The notes beneath the pieces were generated by a model, which saw nothing but the letters and a program-made list of their open reading frames with translations, did not search any database and was not told the DNA's origin. A DNA stretch of 64,000 nucleotides from positions 62,001-126,000 of the forward strand of contig WPIO01000177.1 of the NCBI GenBank assembly GCA_009760855.2, written 5' to 3'. Of the stretch, positions 1 to 42,170 are shown one piece after another (positions within the stretch are counted from its first letter, which is position 1; each line of letters starts with the position of its first letter). Position numbers and translations under genes: made by a program. This DNA comes from Cristatella mucedo (lineage: Eukaryota; Bryozoa; Phylactolaemata; Cristatellidae).

Positions 1-689
1 TGCTGCTCACTGCGTGATTCGTCACCAAAACCAGCTCCGCCGGTAAGATTTATTGCCATACTCTGACCAGGTGACTCGGAAGGTGTGAGCAGAGCCCGAG
101 AGGAGGAAGACCTGCTACTAATTATATAAGCAATGCTAGTGCTAGTAATAATGCTTCAGCTGTGGCAGAAGCTGCTGACATAATTAGCTAAGGCCCTACT
201 GTAGCTGCTGAGAGTACCATGGCGTGTACTGACCCGCAGCTACAACTCAATACCGCTGACACTAATGGTGTTATTGCAGGCCCATCGACAGAGAGCCTCC
301 GCGACACATTTGGATGCATCGAAAAGTGGAAATGAAGTCGTCTCGGACAGCGATGCCGCCGACTCAGTCCGACATGCACTACATACATCGACCCGTATAA
401 ACCAAAGACGCCGTCCAACCTACATACGGTACTTTGTAACGCGAGACCGGCGCTTTATCGGCCACTGCTGGGAAGAGGGATATTGGGTCCGCTTGGCTTG
501 TACAGCTACCCACCGCCCTCTTCCGGCCGAGAACACCGGATCCATTAGCAGCATCTGCTTCTTAGCCAGTGTGGTGGTCATGCGGCCCGGCTACGCGTTT
601 GTTTAATAAACGGCACCTCCCTGAGCCGTCTTGATCTGTGTGCGACTACCAGCACAAATTTAACACGTTCCATCTCTCGATTACCTCGG

Positions 690-1500
690 ACATCATGTAT
701 CCTCGGAAGGCTGCAACAGCTAATGTACGGTGCCTGGAAACCCTTGGCCTTTTTCTCTCTCACACTCTCCCGTGGAATCTTGCTACTCGACTTTCGACCG
801 AGAGGTTCTTGCTATATATACTCTGTGATGCTACATTTCCGCTACTCTGTGGAAGGCCGCGCTTTCTTGGTGCTTACCGACCATCGCCCAATCGTATACG
901 CCATCGTTTCATCCTCCGACCGCTTCACACTTCGACAGCAGCCGTTATTTCTCTTCCACCTCGAAGTTTACCATGGACATTCGCTACTTGAAGGATACTT
1001 AGAACTGCTTCGCCGACCCACTTTCATGAGATATCGCTGCTTTCGATATGGATGACCGTGCTGTCGATTACAGCTTCCGAGGAGGAGCCTGAAATCCTCG
1101 CTTCACCAACTACTTCCCGACACCTTCAACCGGTCCCAATACCGATGTCGCAGGTAACCATTTTACGCCACCACTCTACCGGCCACGATCGCCCATACGT
1201 GTCTGCAGCCTTCCGTCGACAAATCTTTGACAAGCGCCAGATCAAATCACGGTTTGCATGGCCTACTATGAATTTAGACGTTTGCTCTTGTTCCCGAACC
1301 CCAAAGGTAGCCCGGCACACTTCGACGCCAGTCGGGCAGTTTCCCACCCCATCGCGACGATTCAGTTCATGTTGTTCACGTTGACCTCGTCGGGTCGAAA
1401 CTCATTCCGATGGTGCCACATATTTACTTACGGTTGTCGACCGTTTCACAGGCTGACTGAAAGCGTTTCTTCTGTCCGACATTTCCGAATCCGCCATCGC
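690..1500 (+). mobile_element. Ty3/gypsy fossil: RNase H and integrase pieces
   Basis: Conceptual translations on the plus strand match gypsy pol. Around 720-1000 an RNase H stretch shows WKPLAFFS, VLHFRY and VEGRAFLVLTDHRP. Around 1090-1450 an integrase stretch shows STGHDRPYVSAAFRRQIFD and RHTSTPVGQFPTPSRRF. The element is old and broken in several places and lacks an intact frame. The bases before it (1-690) may include an LTR remnant, since an AATAAA-bearing segment lies near 603-610, but paired LTRs are not visible in the window. Confidence 0.7.
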
Positions 1501-2490
1501 ACAAGCCGTATCGCATGGCCCGAATCCGCCGAGTCGTTCGAAAAATACGTCGAGTGCTTTGACATATGCACGATGGTAAACAAAATTCCGGGCGAGAATC
1601 GGAAGAAAATTTTCATTTACTGCCTGAGCGCTAAAACATATGGGCAGATCATTAGAGCTTTTTCCCCTAGACTCTTCGTGGCCGGTTACCGAGCCAACCA
1701 AGCCATACGACGCTATGGTAACCTTCGATCGAGTAATGGAAATTTTGATAGGATACCTCTCGCTGGCGCCGCTAGAAATCGCCGAGGCAAATAAATTTCA
1801 GTGTCGATGTCAACAGCCAGGAGAGTCAAAACGCGATTTTGTGTCGCAGCTAAGGGCGATTGCTGCGAACTGTAACTTTGGCTGGTTCGAAAGGAACGCC
1901 TTATGGAACCAGGTGGTTTACGGGCTGACGCAACTTGCCTCAGGCTGCTATGTCAGGGAGGTTTGACGCTTGACAAAGCTATTAACGTTGCAACCGCCAC
2001 TGAAAAAAAAACAGAAAGAAGCTCAATTCATGGCCAAACTTCGTTTAAATGTTGGAAAAAATGTTGACAAGCTTCGGTATCAGAGTCATACCGAACGGCA
2101 CCTTGTACTTTTCGCGGGGCACTGTCGAAATTTAAAAAGCGTGTGCTTTATTTGTTAAAAAAATTGGCCATCTCCAAAAAGTTTGTCGAAGAAAAGGAAT
2201 GTCGATGCATCACATTGCTGGAGTGCAGAGCATCAAATGCTGATGCACGCTCGGTGGAGCGTGGGAACAGGGTCAAGGGCGAAACAGGAGCCAGGCAGCT
2301 ACTTCGTCGGATGTCGAAACTCGTCGTATTGAAGATGAAGTAGATACGATTCACGCCGTCGATGGTCAGGTGCCGCCAGACTACTTTGTAATAGTAGACT
2401 TTGAAGGATGCGACGTTTCCATGGAGTTCGATACTGGTTCAACCTTATCAACAATTCTATCAACTGCATACAAAAGTTATGCTTCACTAG
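1500..2490 (+). mobile_element. Ty3/gypsy fossil: gag and protease pieces
   Basis: A gag-type segment shows LAPLEIAEANKF, QQPGESKRDFVSQLRAIA and NCNFG, words typical of gypsy gag. It is followed near 2360-2480 by an aspartic-protease-like segment with FDTGS. The order is gag after integrase, so this is not the same copy as the pol pieces to its left. It is broken, with several breaks. Its right end is cut by LINE sequence. Confidence 0.7.
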
Positions 2491-2626
2491 CTACCAATCA
2501 AGCAGTGTATTGTCGACTACGAGTTTCTCTCACTAAAAACTAGGTCTCTCATTCTCTGGCTCGAGCCTACCTATCAGATCTACTCGAATATGAGGCTAAG
2601 CATCTTATTATCCGCTTTTCAGAATT
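2484..2626 (+). mobile_element. LINE 3' fragment (plus)
   Basis: A short piece of the CR1/L2-like LINE C-terminal region in plus orientation, corresponding to LHWLPVKQ...SLKTRSLILWL. It abuts the tail of the minus-strand LINE at 2627. Confidence 0.6.
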
Positions 2627-5600
2627 AATAATAATAATAATGTACTTGCTAAAGCGCCCTCAGAGAACTCAATCTCTTTCTAGGCGCTTCACATTTACTG
2701 CAAAGGGATGGTCGATTGAATGGTAAGTAATATCATGTTTGATGAACATGAATAACATGGTTACGGGTGACATGCACAGGATCAGCATGCAAATGTGGTT
2801 AGTGGCAGTGTGCACAGTATCAGCACGCATAAGCACATGAAGGACGAATCACAGTGACCCACTAAATGCTGGCCTAAACTTGTTTGTTTATAAGTTCTTT
2901 TTAAATGTGGTCAAGTCAGGGGATGTACTGACGCAAGTTGGGAGTGAGTTCCAGGCTTTGGGAGCATACGAACTAAATGCACGTTCTCCAAAGGATTTGA
3001 GGTTTGTACGATGTATTGGTATGCTGTTAGATTCCGAAAAGCTGGTGGTACGGTGCTTGGCCTGATGGGGGAGTAGATCTGAGAGATCTACTGGAGCAAA
3101 AGAATGAAGTGACCTAAAAGTGAGCGACAAAACCTTAAAGCCAATCCGTTGCTTGACTGGTAGCCAGTGCAGGTCGGCGAGAAGTGGTGTGATGTGGCAA
3201 CTGCGACGCTCACGACAGACAAGCCTAGCTGCAGAGTTTTGCACCATCTGTAATTGCCTTATTGCACATGCCGGTAGGCCAGCAAGCAGTGAGTTACAGA
3301 AGTCAAGACGGGATGTCACGAATGCATGGACCAACTTAGACGTAGTATCCTTATCTAAACAAGCCCGAATTTTAGCTGAAAGTAGGCAGACTTGACTGTG
3401 GAGCTGATGTGGTCGTCTAACGAGAGGTCACTTTGGAACATAACACCTAGATTTCAAGCTGATTCACCAGGAGATATGCTGGCGGAGCCAATTTTGAGCG
3501 TCAGCCTTTTCAATTTCTGAATCACGCTGGGTTGGCCCATAACTAGCAAGTTAATTTTATCCTCGTTTAGTTTTAGAAAATTTGCTGCCATCCATGTGCG
3601 GATGTCATCAATACATGCAGCGAGTGAGTTGAGAGAATTAAAGGTGCTCGAAGGCTGGGAGGGATCAAAGTAAAGGTACAACTGAGTGTCATCCGCACAG
3701 AAGTGAAAGCCTAGATTGTGCTTGGCAATCACATCAGCAAGAGGGAGAGTATAAACCATGAAAAGAACCGGACTAAGTGCAATGAGGTACCCCATATTTC
3801 TGAGGTACCTAGGATGATCTTTGTCCATTCACGTCAATACTCTCGAGTCTGCCACTGAGAAAGGACCTGAACTATTGCAGAGCAGTGCCAGTGATGCCCA
3901 GATGAGGTGAGAGGCGCTCTAGAAGAACTTTTTGATCGATAGTATCAAAAGCTGCCGAAAGATCGAGCAAAGCAAATAGAGACACTCTACCTAGATCTGC
4001 ATTCCTAAGTCGGTCGTTGCACACCTTAAGCAATGCTGGCTCTGTGTAGTGATTAGCTCTAAAGCCAGGCTGGAACTTACTAGCGAGGTTTAAAGTTTCA
4101 AGATATGAGTTCAGCTGGTCCGCCACGACCCGTTGCAGTGTCTTTGATTTAAATGGTAGAAGGGAGACTGGGCGGTAGTAACTCAAGTTCTCTTGTTCTA
4201 GTGTCGCTTTCTTGAGAAGTGGCCTGACTACGGCTTTTTTGAAAGGTGATGAGACGTGACCTGAGGCTAATGACATATTAATTATGTTAGTTATGCATGG
4301 CAGCAGCAGATCAATTCAACGTAAGAGCAGGACAGTGGGAATAGGGTCTAGAGGATTTGTGTCTTCTTTGATTGGGAGATGAACTTCAAGACGAGATCAC
4401 TAGTGACCTGCTTAAATGAAGACATTGAGGTGCAGCCATGAATTGGCGAACAGCATTCCAGGATGGATGTTGTCATCGCAGGGATAAACTCCCTGATCTT
4501 GTCTATCTTCTGCACAAAGAATCGAGAGAAGCGATCGGCTAGATCATCACAAGGATTATCAGGTAAGGAGCTAATCTGAGAGAGGTTGAGGAGATGGTTG
4601 ATCGTCGACATCAGCATTCTTGGATTGTGCATCTGTGATTCAACAATGTTTTTATAGAAGCTAGACTTTGCCTTTGCTAGGATCGATTGGTACGATCTAC
4701 AGTAGGCTACATATGCCTGTCGATGGACAGTCAGTTTTGATCTTTTGTATGCTTTTTCAAGCTTGCGCTTAGTAGACCTGGTTAGTTTAATGTCTGTGGT
4801 AAACCATAGGCCGTCTGGGCTAAGGCGCACAGTGCGCTTAGTGAAAGGTGCAAACTCGTCGAGCGTGTCAGCTAGTGTCATGCTATAGCTATCAACCAAT
4901 GATGGCAGACTGGAGGGAGGACTGAGAAACAGAGGCAAAGCAGATATTCTCGCACGGACAGCATCGATGTCAAGCGTCTTGAGGTTTCGCGATTCACAGG
5001 TTATTTTAGAGGAGGAGGTGGGCGCACACTGTAGATTGAATGAGATCTGCATGTGGTCAGATAAGCAGGATTTGGTAATAAATGGAGATGACAAAGTGCA
5101 GTTGTATGAGAAAATCTGGTCGAGTGTTTGACCCTTGATGTGAGTAGGGCCATGCACATGAGCCGCAAAAGAAAATGAGTCAGTCAATGCACGAAATTCA
5201 GTGCTGATAGCGTCAGATAAGTTATTAAAGTGAACGTTGAATTCACCCATAACGAGGAAGGATCGATGTCTTGCACACAGAATCGAAATGAGATCGGAGA
5301 AATATGAGATAAAGGAGGATTTAGTACCTGTTGGGCGATAGACTACTGCCACTATCGGTAGCTTCTTTTCGGATGAGACCAAGACAATTGATTCAAACGA
5401 CTGCTTCGGGGGTACTGTAAATGGTTTGAAGTTGAATTTCGAGCGCACGATAATAGCAACTCCACCTCCAGTTTTGACTGATCTAGGGGTGTGAAAGAAT
5501 GAGAAACCAGTCGGGGTAGTGTCTTTAATTGTCGGGCAGTTTATCGATTTTAGCCAAGTTTCAGTTAAGGCGAGCAGGTCAATACCATTTTCAGAAATAA

Positions 5601-5800
5601 GGTCGCTTATTACCAAAGGTTTATTGCACATTGAGCGAGGATTCCAAAGGCAAGCGTTAAGTCTGGCCGATGAAGTTACAATAGGCCTGGTGACCACTAA
5701 GGTAGAGATACAGCGATGGCCTAGAGGAAGATGGTAAAGCTTTTTGGCGACACCTCGAGGGGAGCAGAAGAAGCATCGGAAGTACTGGACGAGGCTGGAG
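2627..5800 (-). mobile_element. CR1/L2-like LINE, nearly full length
   Basis: It reads on the minus strand from about 5800 to its ATT-repeat tail at 2627-2645. An APE-type endonuclease lies at about 5700-4990 (LNACLWNPRSMCNK, ALTETWL, VAVVYRP, MGEFNVHFN, TLDQIF, SDHMQISF). Reverse transcriptase spans about 4300-3450 (VRPLLKK, YRPVSLLPF, LLDLSAAFDTID, FHFCADDTQLYL). A conserved C-terminal region (HAFVTSRLDFCNSLLAGLP to PKAWNSLP) ends near 2900. The coding sequence falls into at least four frame segments (6111-4348, 4276-3872, 3828-3454, 3334-2888), so it is inactive. The usual GDFN reads GEFN and FYADD reads FCADD. The 5' end is placed near 5800, where similarity to the 48.2 kb region begins. 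Confidence 0.85.
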
Positions 5801-5804
5801 GTAA

Positions 5805-8800
5805 ATGACCAGCACAAGAAGCAGATCCACATTCTGCTTAACTCGTTAAAAGATACGTGCAGCAAGCAGCAGACTGGCTGTTTCCAGCGGCGATCCCTAC
5901 TTTCGCAGCTATCGATTAAACCGCCAAGCTGTTGACAGACAACTGGGCCCGGTTTAACGCATAAGCGGGTGCATTCCATGCCCGATGAAAAACTTACCAG
6001 AGGCGTAATGAGATCTTTCAGTGCCCGGGGACAAAGCTTCAATGGCTCCCACCCCCTATCAAAAATTGCTGCAAAATAGCTACACCGCAAAAGAAATGTA
6101 AAATAACGCACGCTAGCAGGGATATTGAGTCTAGAAAGTTGTATTGACTGTAGTAAAGGTTTGAGGTAACTCTCACAGCTTTAAGTTAGATGAATTTATC
6201 TGGCCTGGAACGTGACGAACTGGTCAATTACAGTTTGAGAGTTATTAGTTTCTAATGTTTCTTTCTCTGTACTTAACAAGGCAAAATCAGAGAGTCAATC
6301 TTAACCCATCGATGCTCTTAGATAAGATAGGATTATCTTAAGCTTGCTAAAGGAACGTTCACAACTGGCTATATACAGCTATGGTGAGAAGAAGTTACAA
6401 GGCAAGCTCTCAAATTAGGTAACGTGATCTCCGTAATGAACAATGGAAGACACGAGTTCCAGTGGCTGCCTTTAGTGCCGAGTCGTGACGTGCGGCACGA
6501 AGCATGCTACAGTCACATAATTTCTTGTACAGCTCTTTTCCACAAACGTCTGAACAATAATAGCCTCCAAGATTTAGACATTGCTGGTGAATTTTGGTCT
6601 GATCAAGTGTCTTCAAAACCTTCTTAACTTCCAACAGAAAATCAAATTTGGCATCAAGATATGTGAGCCGGGAAAACCAAGTTGTAACTTCTTGTCGGGA
6701 ATAGTATATGCTATCCTTCAGAATTCTTAAAATCTCCGCTGTAAGATCAACATCTTGAGAGAGTTCTCCAGGCCTCTGTGTCCTACGTCGGATTTTTCGT
6801 TCAACCGCAAACGCCTACAATTCACATCTCCTATTGGCATCTAGTTGTGATTCTTGGCACAGGTCTTCTCGAAGTCTTGTCAACTCAATCTCAAGAGATT
6901 GGAGTTCACAGGAGGCTTCTTAAAAGTGCATCGTTGGATCCTGCAGTGTTTTCTGAACACGGTAAATCTTCCTCAAGATACTGTACCATAACTGCAACAG
7001 AGCCAAAAAGTTAAAAGTTCAAAATACAATGACTGCCAGCTTCCCTTCTTCTTTCAAGTGCTCGACTTTTGTCCTCAGAGAGTTGCTCGAAAAGACCTAA
7101 AATGCTGTTCAGTCTATAATTGACATAATTCACAATATATGTGAATTATGATTATTAGTAATTATGATTAATATAATTCACAGCCTCCACCTTGCTGCAA
7201 TGGCACGTTTGACAGTCTGAGTCTGAGACTTTCTTCAGTTTTTCTCACCTAGAGTTGATTTTGAAAATAACAAGTAGGTGAATAAGTTCCTAAAAGATAA
7301 TGACAAAGTAATCTTGACTTGCAGCATGAACTCCTGCCAGGTTCAACCTGTGATTATCACAGCTTTAAAATATTGCTTTCTCATTTCTGGACATTATTCT
7401 CTTTTGGACACCAGCTGCGTGATTGTAGCACAGCAAGTTAAGCCTAGCTTGTGTGGTCAAATAGTGTATTGGTGCTCAACTGCGTCACGCTGGCTCGCCT
7501 TTGACGCGTCAGCAGGCCGGGCTCGCCGAGCCGGGCTCGAGACGCAGCCTGCCTGCGGCGGGCAGGACGGAGCGAGCAGACGGGGAGGGCATGAAAACGT
7601 GCGTGGAACGAGGGGTGAACGACAGTGTGCTTGTTTCGCTGCGAGCGCCAGCTGAATGTCCCTAATTGTAAACCCACCCACTGGTGTGTCTGTGTCGGCG
7701 CGTGCTTGCCGCCAGAGTGTCAAGCTACAGCTTGGTCGAAGTCTGTAAACATGCTTAAGATGCTTAGCCAGCAGTAGTCAAGTCCATTGAAACAAGGACT
7801 CGTTCGAAATCAAGATTATTCTCACAAGAAAAATTTAAAAAATATGCGAAATCCCGCTTGACCTTGGCGCCCGGGGACATCTGACCCACCCCCTGCGCAC
7901 CCCTTGCTTCGCTTCTGAAACTTGCTCAAGTAGTTCTCGTAAACCAGTCCCCGGTACAAGTCAAGTTGCTGTCAAGCTGCGCTTTGCAGCAAACGCCCTC
8001 GCTTGATGCCGACAACTTTAAAATTAGGCAGATGGCAGTTTGCATGAGTTCGCAGTTCGACTCTATGTGCTTTCTCATTCGAGAAAGGTATATGTACTTA
8101 TCGGATCTTCAGTGCGAGACCGATGAGTCTATTCAAGAGCTCGATGCCCGCATTCGTCGAAAGGCATGGATATGCAACTTCAATCACGGACCCGCTTGAT
8201 GACGAACTCAAGTTCATTTGTACAGTGGGTAATGAATCTAATCTTAATCGGTTAATCACGACGCACTGTCCTTTTCTGGCTCCGATTGCGGTCGAAGCAG
8301 AGGAATTTTTTAGGTTGCTGTCGAAGTAAAGGAATTTATGAGGGTCACTAGAGACGCACTGTGCCAGCAGCAACCACAGCCGATTCGCGCCTTAAAGCAG
8401 ACCTAACCCGGTAAGCACTGCTCTTGTGGTCTGCTGAGCCGCCGCGTGCTGCGGCTCAGCAGACCATGCAGCTCCGGTCAAATCGGCTACTTGCGCCCAC
8501 AAGTCGGAGCTCAAGGACCACGGCTGCTCGCAGCCGCACATCCGACACGGAAAGGGGCCTCCCCCGCAGGCTCGCGCTTTGCCGGTTGCATTGATGGTAT
8601 GCCAGCGCTGGGCTGCTGCATGCTGGTCTGCCTCCGACTCGTGGCTCTGATGCAGGCTCCGACTCGTGGCTCTGACGTACTGTTCCTCCGCTGCCGATGA
8701 GCAGCTGTTTGATGTATCGTCGGGACGGGTGGTGCAGAGCTGTGGACCAGCAGCTGGAGGACTCAATTGAGCGAGAGGGGCAAAGAGAGTCGTGCTTCCC

Positions 8801-9010
8801 CCTGATCCGTGCGTAGTGAATTAAGTTGGTTGTGCTGGGCGTCGGCTGCCGTGTCTGTGCTGTGAGCAAACCAAATTAGACCAGCGGCAGCTTCGAGCAT
8901 AGCCGCCAGAACTGCCTTATTCAGAACGCTGTCGGCTCGGCATCCGGCCATTTACAAGTTGCATGCTTAAAGTGCAGGGCAGGCTCGCGGGTGATAAACG
9001 CTATCGCTAT
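5805..9010. mobile_element. Composite copy A: gypsy gag fossil carrying a hAT relic
   Basis: Plus-strand gypsy gag words occur on both sides. One is near 5870-6090 in degraded form. The other is near 7990-8330 (DADNFKIRQMAVCMSSQFDS, CETDESIQELDARIR). Between them a minus-strand hAT transposase occupies about 6200-7250. The whole block matches 48163-52370 base for base over long stretches. The gag fossil is broken in several places. The stretch 8390-8960 is shared with the other copy but has no recognisable domain. Confidence 0.7.
6200..7250 (-). mobile_element. hAT transposase relic, ZMYM1-like (copy A)
   Basis: Minus-strand translation gives MEVKKVLKTLDQTKIHQQCL, YYCSDVCGKELY and AARHDSALK. 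This is the hAT transposase region upstream of the C-terminal dimerisation domain, as in ZMYM1-like proteins. Stops and frame changes throughout show it is inactive. It is the counterpart of 48560-49780. Confidence 0.65.
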
Positions 9011-9013
9011 GAG

Positions 9014-9665
9014 CCATGGCACCTCAGTATGTTTCATCAGAGCCTTTTCCTAACCTAGCCAAACATGCTCGCAGGTATATTACACTTTTTGGCAGCACAT
9101 ATTGCTGTGAACAGCTTTTTTCCAGACTGAAAAATGTGAAAACAAAGACTCGATCCGTTCTCACAGATAAACATTTATCAGGAATCTTTAGAATTGCCAC
9201 ATCTACTGTTGCAGCAGATGTCGACTTTTTATGCAAACAGAAACGATGCCAAATATCTCATTGATGCCTGCAGTGCAGAAGACATTGAATACCTGTGGCA
9301 TTTAATTAACCCGAAGACATTATTATTATGTGAGTCCTTGTCATGTAACTTTGTAAGTTTTATAAGTTTCTGTCTTCATGTTATTAAAATAAAAATCCAA
9401 AAGTAAAAGATTGGCCATAATATCTATCGAATTATTTTCCAGGACGCATGATTACATTTTTATTATTTATTATTTTTAATTATAATTATGCTAAAAAATA
9501 CTATTGCATGGTGATTTATTTATTAAGTATAATAGTAATAGTCATACTAAATTACGATCTTATTTTCTGATGCGGTCAACTACGCCAATTTACATGTGGC
9601 CCCCGGACCTTTAAAATTTTTGAAATGTGGCCCCCCCCCCAACGCAAAAAGGTTGGACACCCCTG
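9014..9665 (+). mobile_element. hAT relic, GTF2IRD2-like C-terminus with 3' terminal repeat
   Basis: An 82-codon piece at 9016-9264 contains FPNLAKHARRYITLFGSTYC, then CEQLFSRLKNVKTKTRS and LTDKHLSGIFRIATS. This is the C-terminal dimerisation region of hAT transposases of the GTF2IRD2-like group. The element ends at 9665 in GGTTGGACACCCCTG, the complement of the CAGGGGTGTCCAACC type of hAT terminus, after a C-rich GTGGCCCC stretch. The 5' part is missing. The next bases, CTGTACAG, could be one copy of an 8-bp target duplication. Confidence 0.75.
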
Positions 9666-10130
9666 CTGTACAGCCTCATCCTGTGCTTCATAATCAAACA
9701 ACCTTCACTGGTTCAACTGTCAATTTTCTTCAAAAGTGGGTTCTATATCTAATTCTTTAGCCATCTGAGTTGTATCCGCCAATATTTCATCGAAGTTCTC
9801 TTCACTTCGCAGAGTACTGACGTACTTTTTTGGTGTTTTCCAGCTGTCAACTCCCAGTCTCAAGTTTCTGGTGACATAGACCTCAAGCAAAATGTTGCAC
9901 CAGGCAAGAAGTAATACTAAAAATGGAAATGCTCCTATGTTATTGGCAAGTGTTTGTGCTTTAGATCTCGTCATGGCTCCAGGCAACCCTTCCTGACTTA
10001 TCTTCATGTATCTCAATCAGAGCATCATATCCATTCTTCTTGCATTTCATGTTACTGCTATTGTCATACCCTTTTGCCATGTCCTTTCATATTTCCAACA
10101 TCTAAATATATATCTATGAGCAGCTCAAAC
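9666..10130 (-). mobile_element. hAT relic, ZMYM1-like (second lineage)
   Basis: The minus strand shows GYDNSSNMKCK near 10070, then SKAQTLANNIGAF, KYVSTLRSEENFDEILADT and KELDIEPTFEEN, then FDYEAQDEAV near 9690. This is the order seen in ZMYM1-like hAT transposases, with an internal deletion. The GTF2IRD2-like relic interrupts it at 9665. Confidence 0.7.
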
Positions 10131-12641
10131 AGAAATTCAGTCACGAATGTACCTGCAGTTTTGAAACCCGGTTTTAAACGTGTGACGGCCGGGATTCCGA
10201 CGAAGCGCTTAGGGCGACTTCAAAGAAAAAGTTCCGTTTTCATGCGATTTGTATTTTAGGCTTTGAACAACACGCAATGCATCATTAAGAGAATTGGACT
10301 CTTTAAATACACACCAAAGAGTACTTTAATCCGGCAGTACGTGCTCGTCAACCTTAATCTTTCAAAAGAATATAGCTTAATGCGTACTTTCGATAAATAG
10401 TCAGCTCGCAATGCTCCTCAATAAAGTGGCTCGATGAGAATCGACTCGCTGTGTGTAGCTAGGCGGCATGAGCACTAGCTGGCTTTCGCTGGCGCTGGGG
10501 GAGGGGCTGTCGATGGGCTCTCTGGTTTGGCAGGCTAGCTGGCTCTTGGGTATGCTTTGTACTGGGGCAATGCTGGCTGGGAATGTGGTGGGAATGTTAC
10601 TGATTCGGCCCTTAAAGCTTCGGCCACGGACACTTTGGCCGCATGCATTAAGGCTTCCAAGTAAGTACAATTTCTAGGCATGCTTCTGTTGAATAGATCA
10701 TTGAAGACGGCAGGGCAGACGTCATTAATTCTCCACTCAATGACCGGTCTCACAGGAGACCCATCAACGTATTGTGCTTACTTAGCCTAGGGGTAAGGTG
10801 CTCGTTCTTCCAAAGACCCACGTTAACGGTCGAGCCCTGCAGTGGGAGATCCTAAATTGACCACTTCGAGCGGTAGCGACAGCCGTTTAGGCTCTTCAGC
10901 CGCTATATAAACAAAACTGCTATATCAGCTAACCTTTGCCTTTCCCGAAACCTGCTATTCGAACAGATCATTTGCTTTAAACGAAATTTTGTTGGATTAT
11001 TTCTTAGGGCAGGCAAATATTCTCGCAGCCGAAACATATGGGTTTAAGGCTGAAACGTTCGAGATCGAAACGTCCGGCACATGAGGAAAAAGCTTGGCTG
11101 CTGCTCCTTCCCCATAGATTAGACATACAAACTTCGTGTCAACGTTCTGTAGTCTTGTGATATTACAACTTCTCTTCGATGCTAACTATACTACTTACTA
11201 CCTTTGCAGGAAGTCTATGCAATTACTTCTAAGCGAAACTCCCCCTTTTTCGACTAGCCCTACTGATCAACTATGATTCTCACTTTTTCTTGGGCGACAC
11301 TCGTCTTTTGGGAATGGTTTGCATATCAAAAGCTATTAAAGTTTGTGTGCTTTACATATTTTCAGGCAATCCTAGTCCCACTGGTCGTTCAGTCCATCAT
11401 CAAGTTAAGAGCCGTCTTGTTGGTGGGATTCGGGCAGGCAGGGACGGGCCGATTCTGTCTGTAGTACTGAGCCTGTGTTTCGGAACGATGAATGGGACGG
11501 ATCGTGTGCCTCCCTCCAGTTAACAGCCATCACAGGATGCCTACTCCTAAGTAAAATCTAAAAAAGCACGATCAAGTCCATTACACCACTTGTGAGCTTC
11601 AATGCAATTTCGTGTGCCAGAGATGGTGGGAGACCTACTTTTACTGACCATTTGCCAGCTCTCCGGCCGAAACCATAGTACTAAGGGACCACCATATGCC
11701 TGGATTTGGCCGACAACGGTCAAGCAGCTAGCCACAGGTAGGAGTTTGTGTGCTGAATCTAGTGGTGCTACGTAATCTCGTTGGTCACTTCATAGCGAGC
11801 AGTCTCTCCTATCAAAACAGAAACCATGTAATCTTCGTGCTATTGTAGCCCATCAGTTACTGGCTGCAAATGAAACTGGATGGCTCTTGGTTCTGCACTA
11901 TCGGCCAACATTTTTTAAGCGTTTCAAGACAACTCTGCGGCAATAACTACGTATCGAGCTCATTAAGGGGAATAACTTCAACATGCATTATTCATGCCAC
12001 AACAGGTTGACCAACAAAAACAGAAGACTGGTTACTGATTGTTCACAGAACATCGTCACGGCAACGACTATGAAGCCAACTAATTTGTCTACACTCGACA
12101 GCAGATTGTTAACGAGTCACAATACTTACAATCCAATAATTGCAGCTGCTTGATTGATGCACTGAAAAAAGTGTCAACAATTTGGTGCAGGTTTGTATTC
12201 AGTGACACACAAATCGACAAGTAAAAAGTCAGCATCAAAACCTGTCAGCATCACAAACACCTTTGATGGAAGCATGCCTTCAAGCAAGTGCATATACAGT
12301 GCACGTGATTAGAAAAAACTACCAAAGTCACCATGGGCACAGTCGAGAAAATGGAAATAGACAGGACCCAGATTAGAGATTGCAAATAAGAATAACTCTG
12401 AAGACTCTCAATGTTCACAAATCAGTTGCATTATAGGGAATAGCAAGACCTGCTTCGCTTGACACTGTTGTTTACCAGAGATTGTTGTTTACCAGAGATT
12501 CATTCACCAACAACATTAAAGAGGTAACCTAGCTAAGAAAAGGTTTTCAGATTTACTATCGCCAGTTAAACTCTTGTTGATAGCTGCAATAGTTCCAAAA
12601 GCACTATGAGAGCTATCAGTAGATGGCATAGGCTCGTTCGT
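10131..12641. other. CBS downstream flank, little recognised
   Basis: One tRNA-derived SINE at 10781-10930. An 18-base tandem duplication (GTTGTTTACCAGAGATT type) lies near 12463-12500. I see no gene, transposase or other repeat here. Part of 11900-12641 is presumably the CBS 3' UTR. Confidence 0.6.
10781..10930 (+). mobile_element. tRNA-derived SINE, type 1
   Basis: A box TTAGCCTAGGGG and B box GGTCGAGCCCTG with tRNA spacing, then the family body (GAGCGGTAGCGACAGCC, AGGCTCTTCAGCCGCTAT) and a tail ending in ATATCAGCT. Confidence 0.75.
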
Positions 12642-42153
<29,512 letters not shown>

Positions 42154-42170
42154 GAAGTTGATGCTGATTT

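Noticed and set aside
11273-11735. Possible small exons either side of a ttttcag site near 11365
   Set aside because: No family match, and no partner exons or phases could be established.
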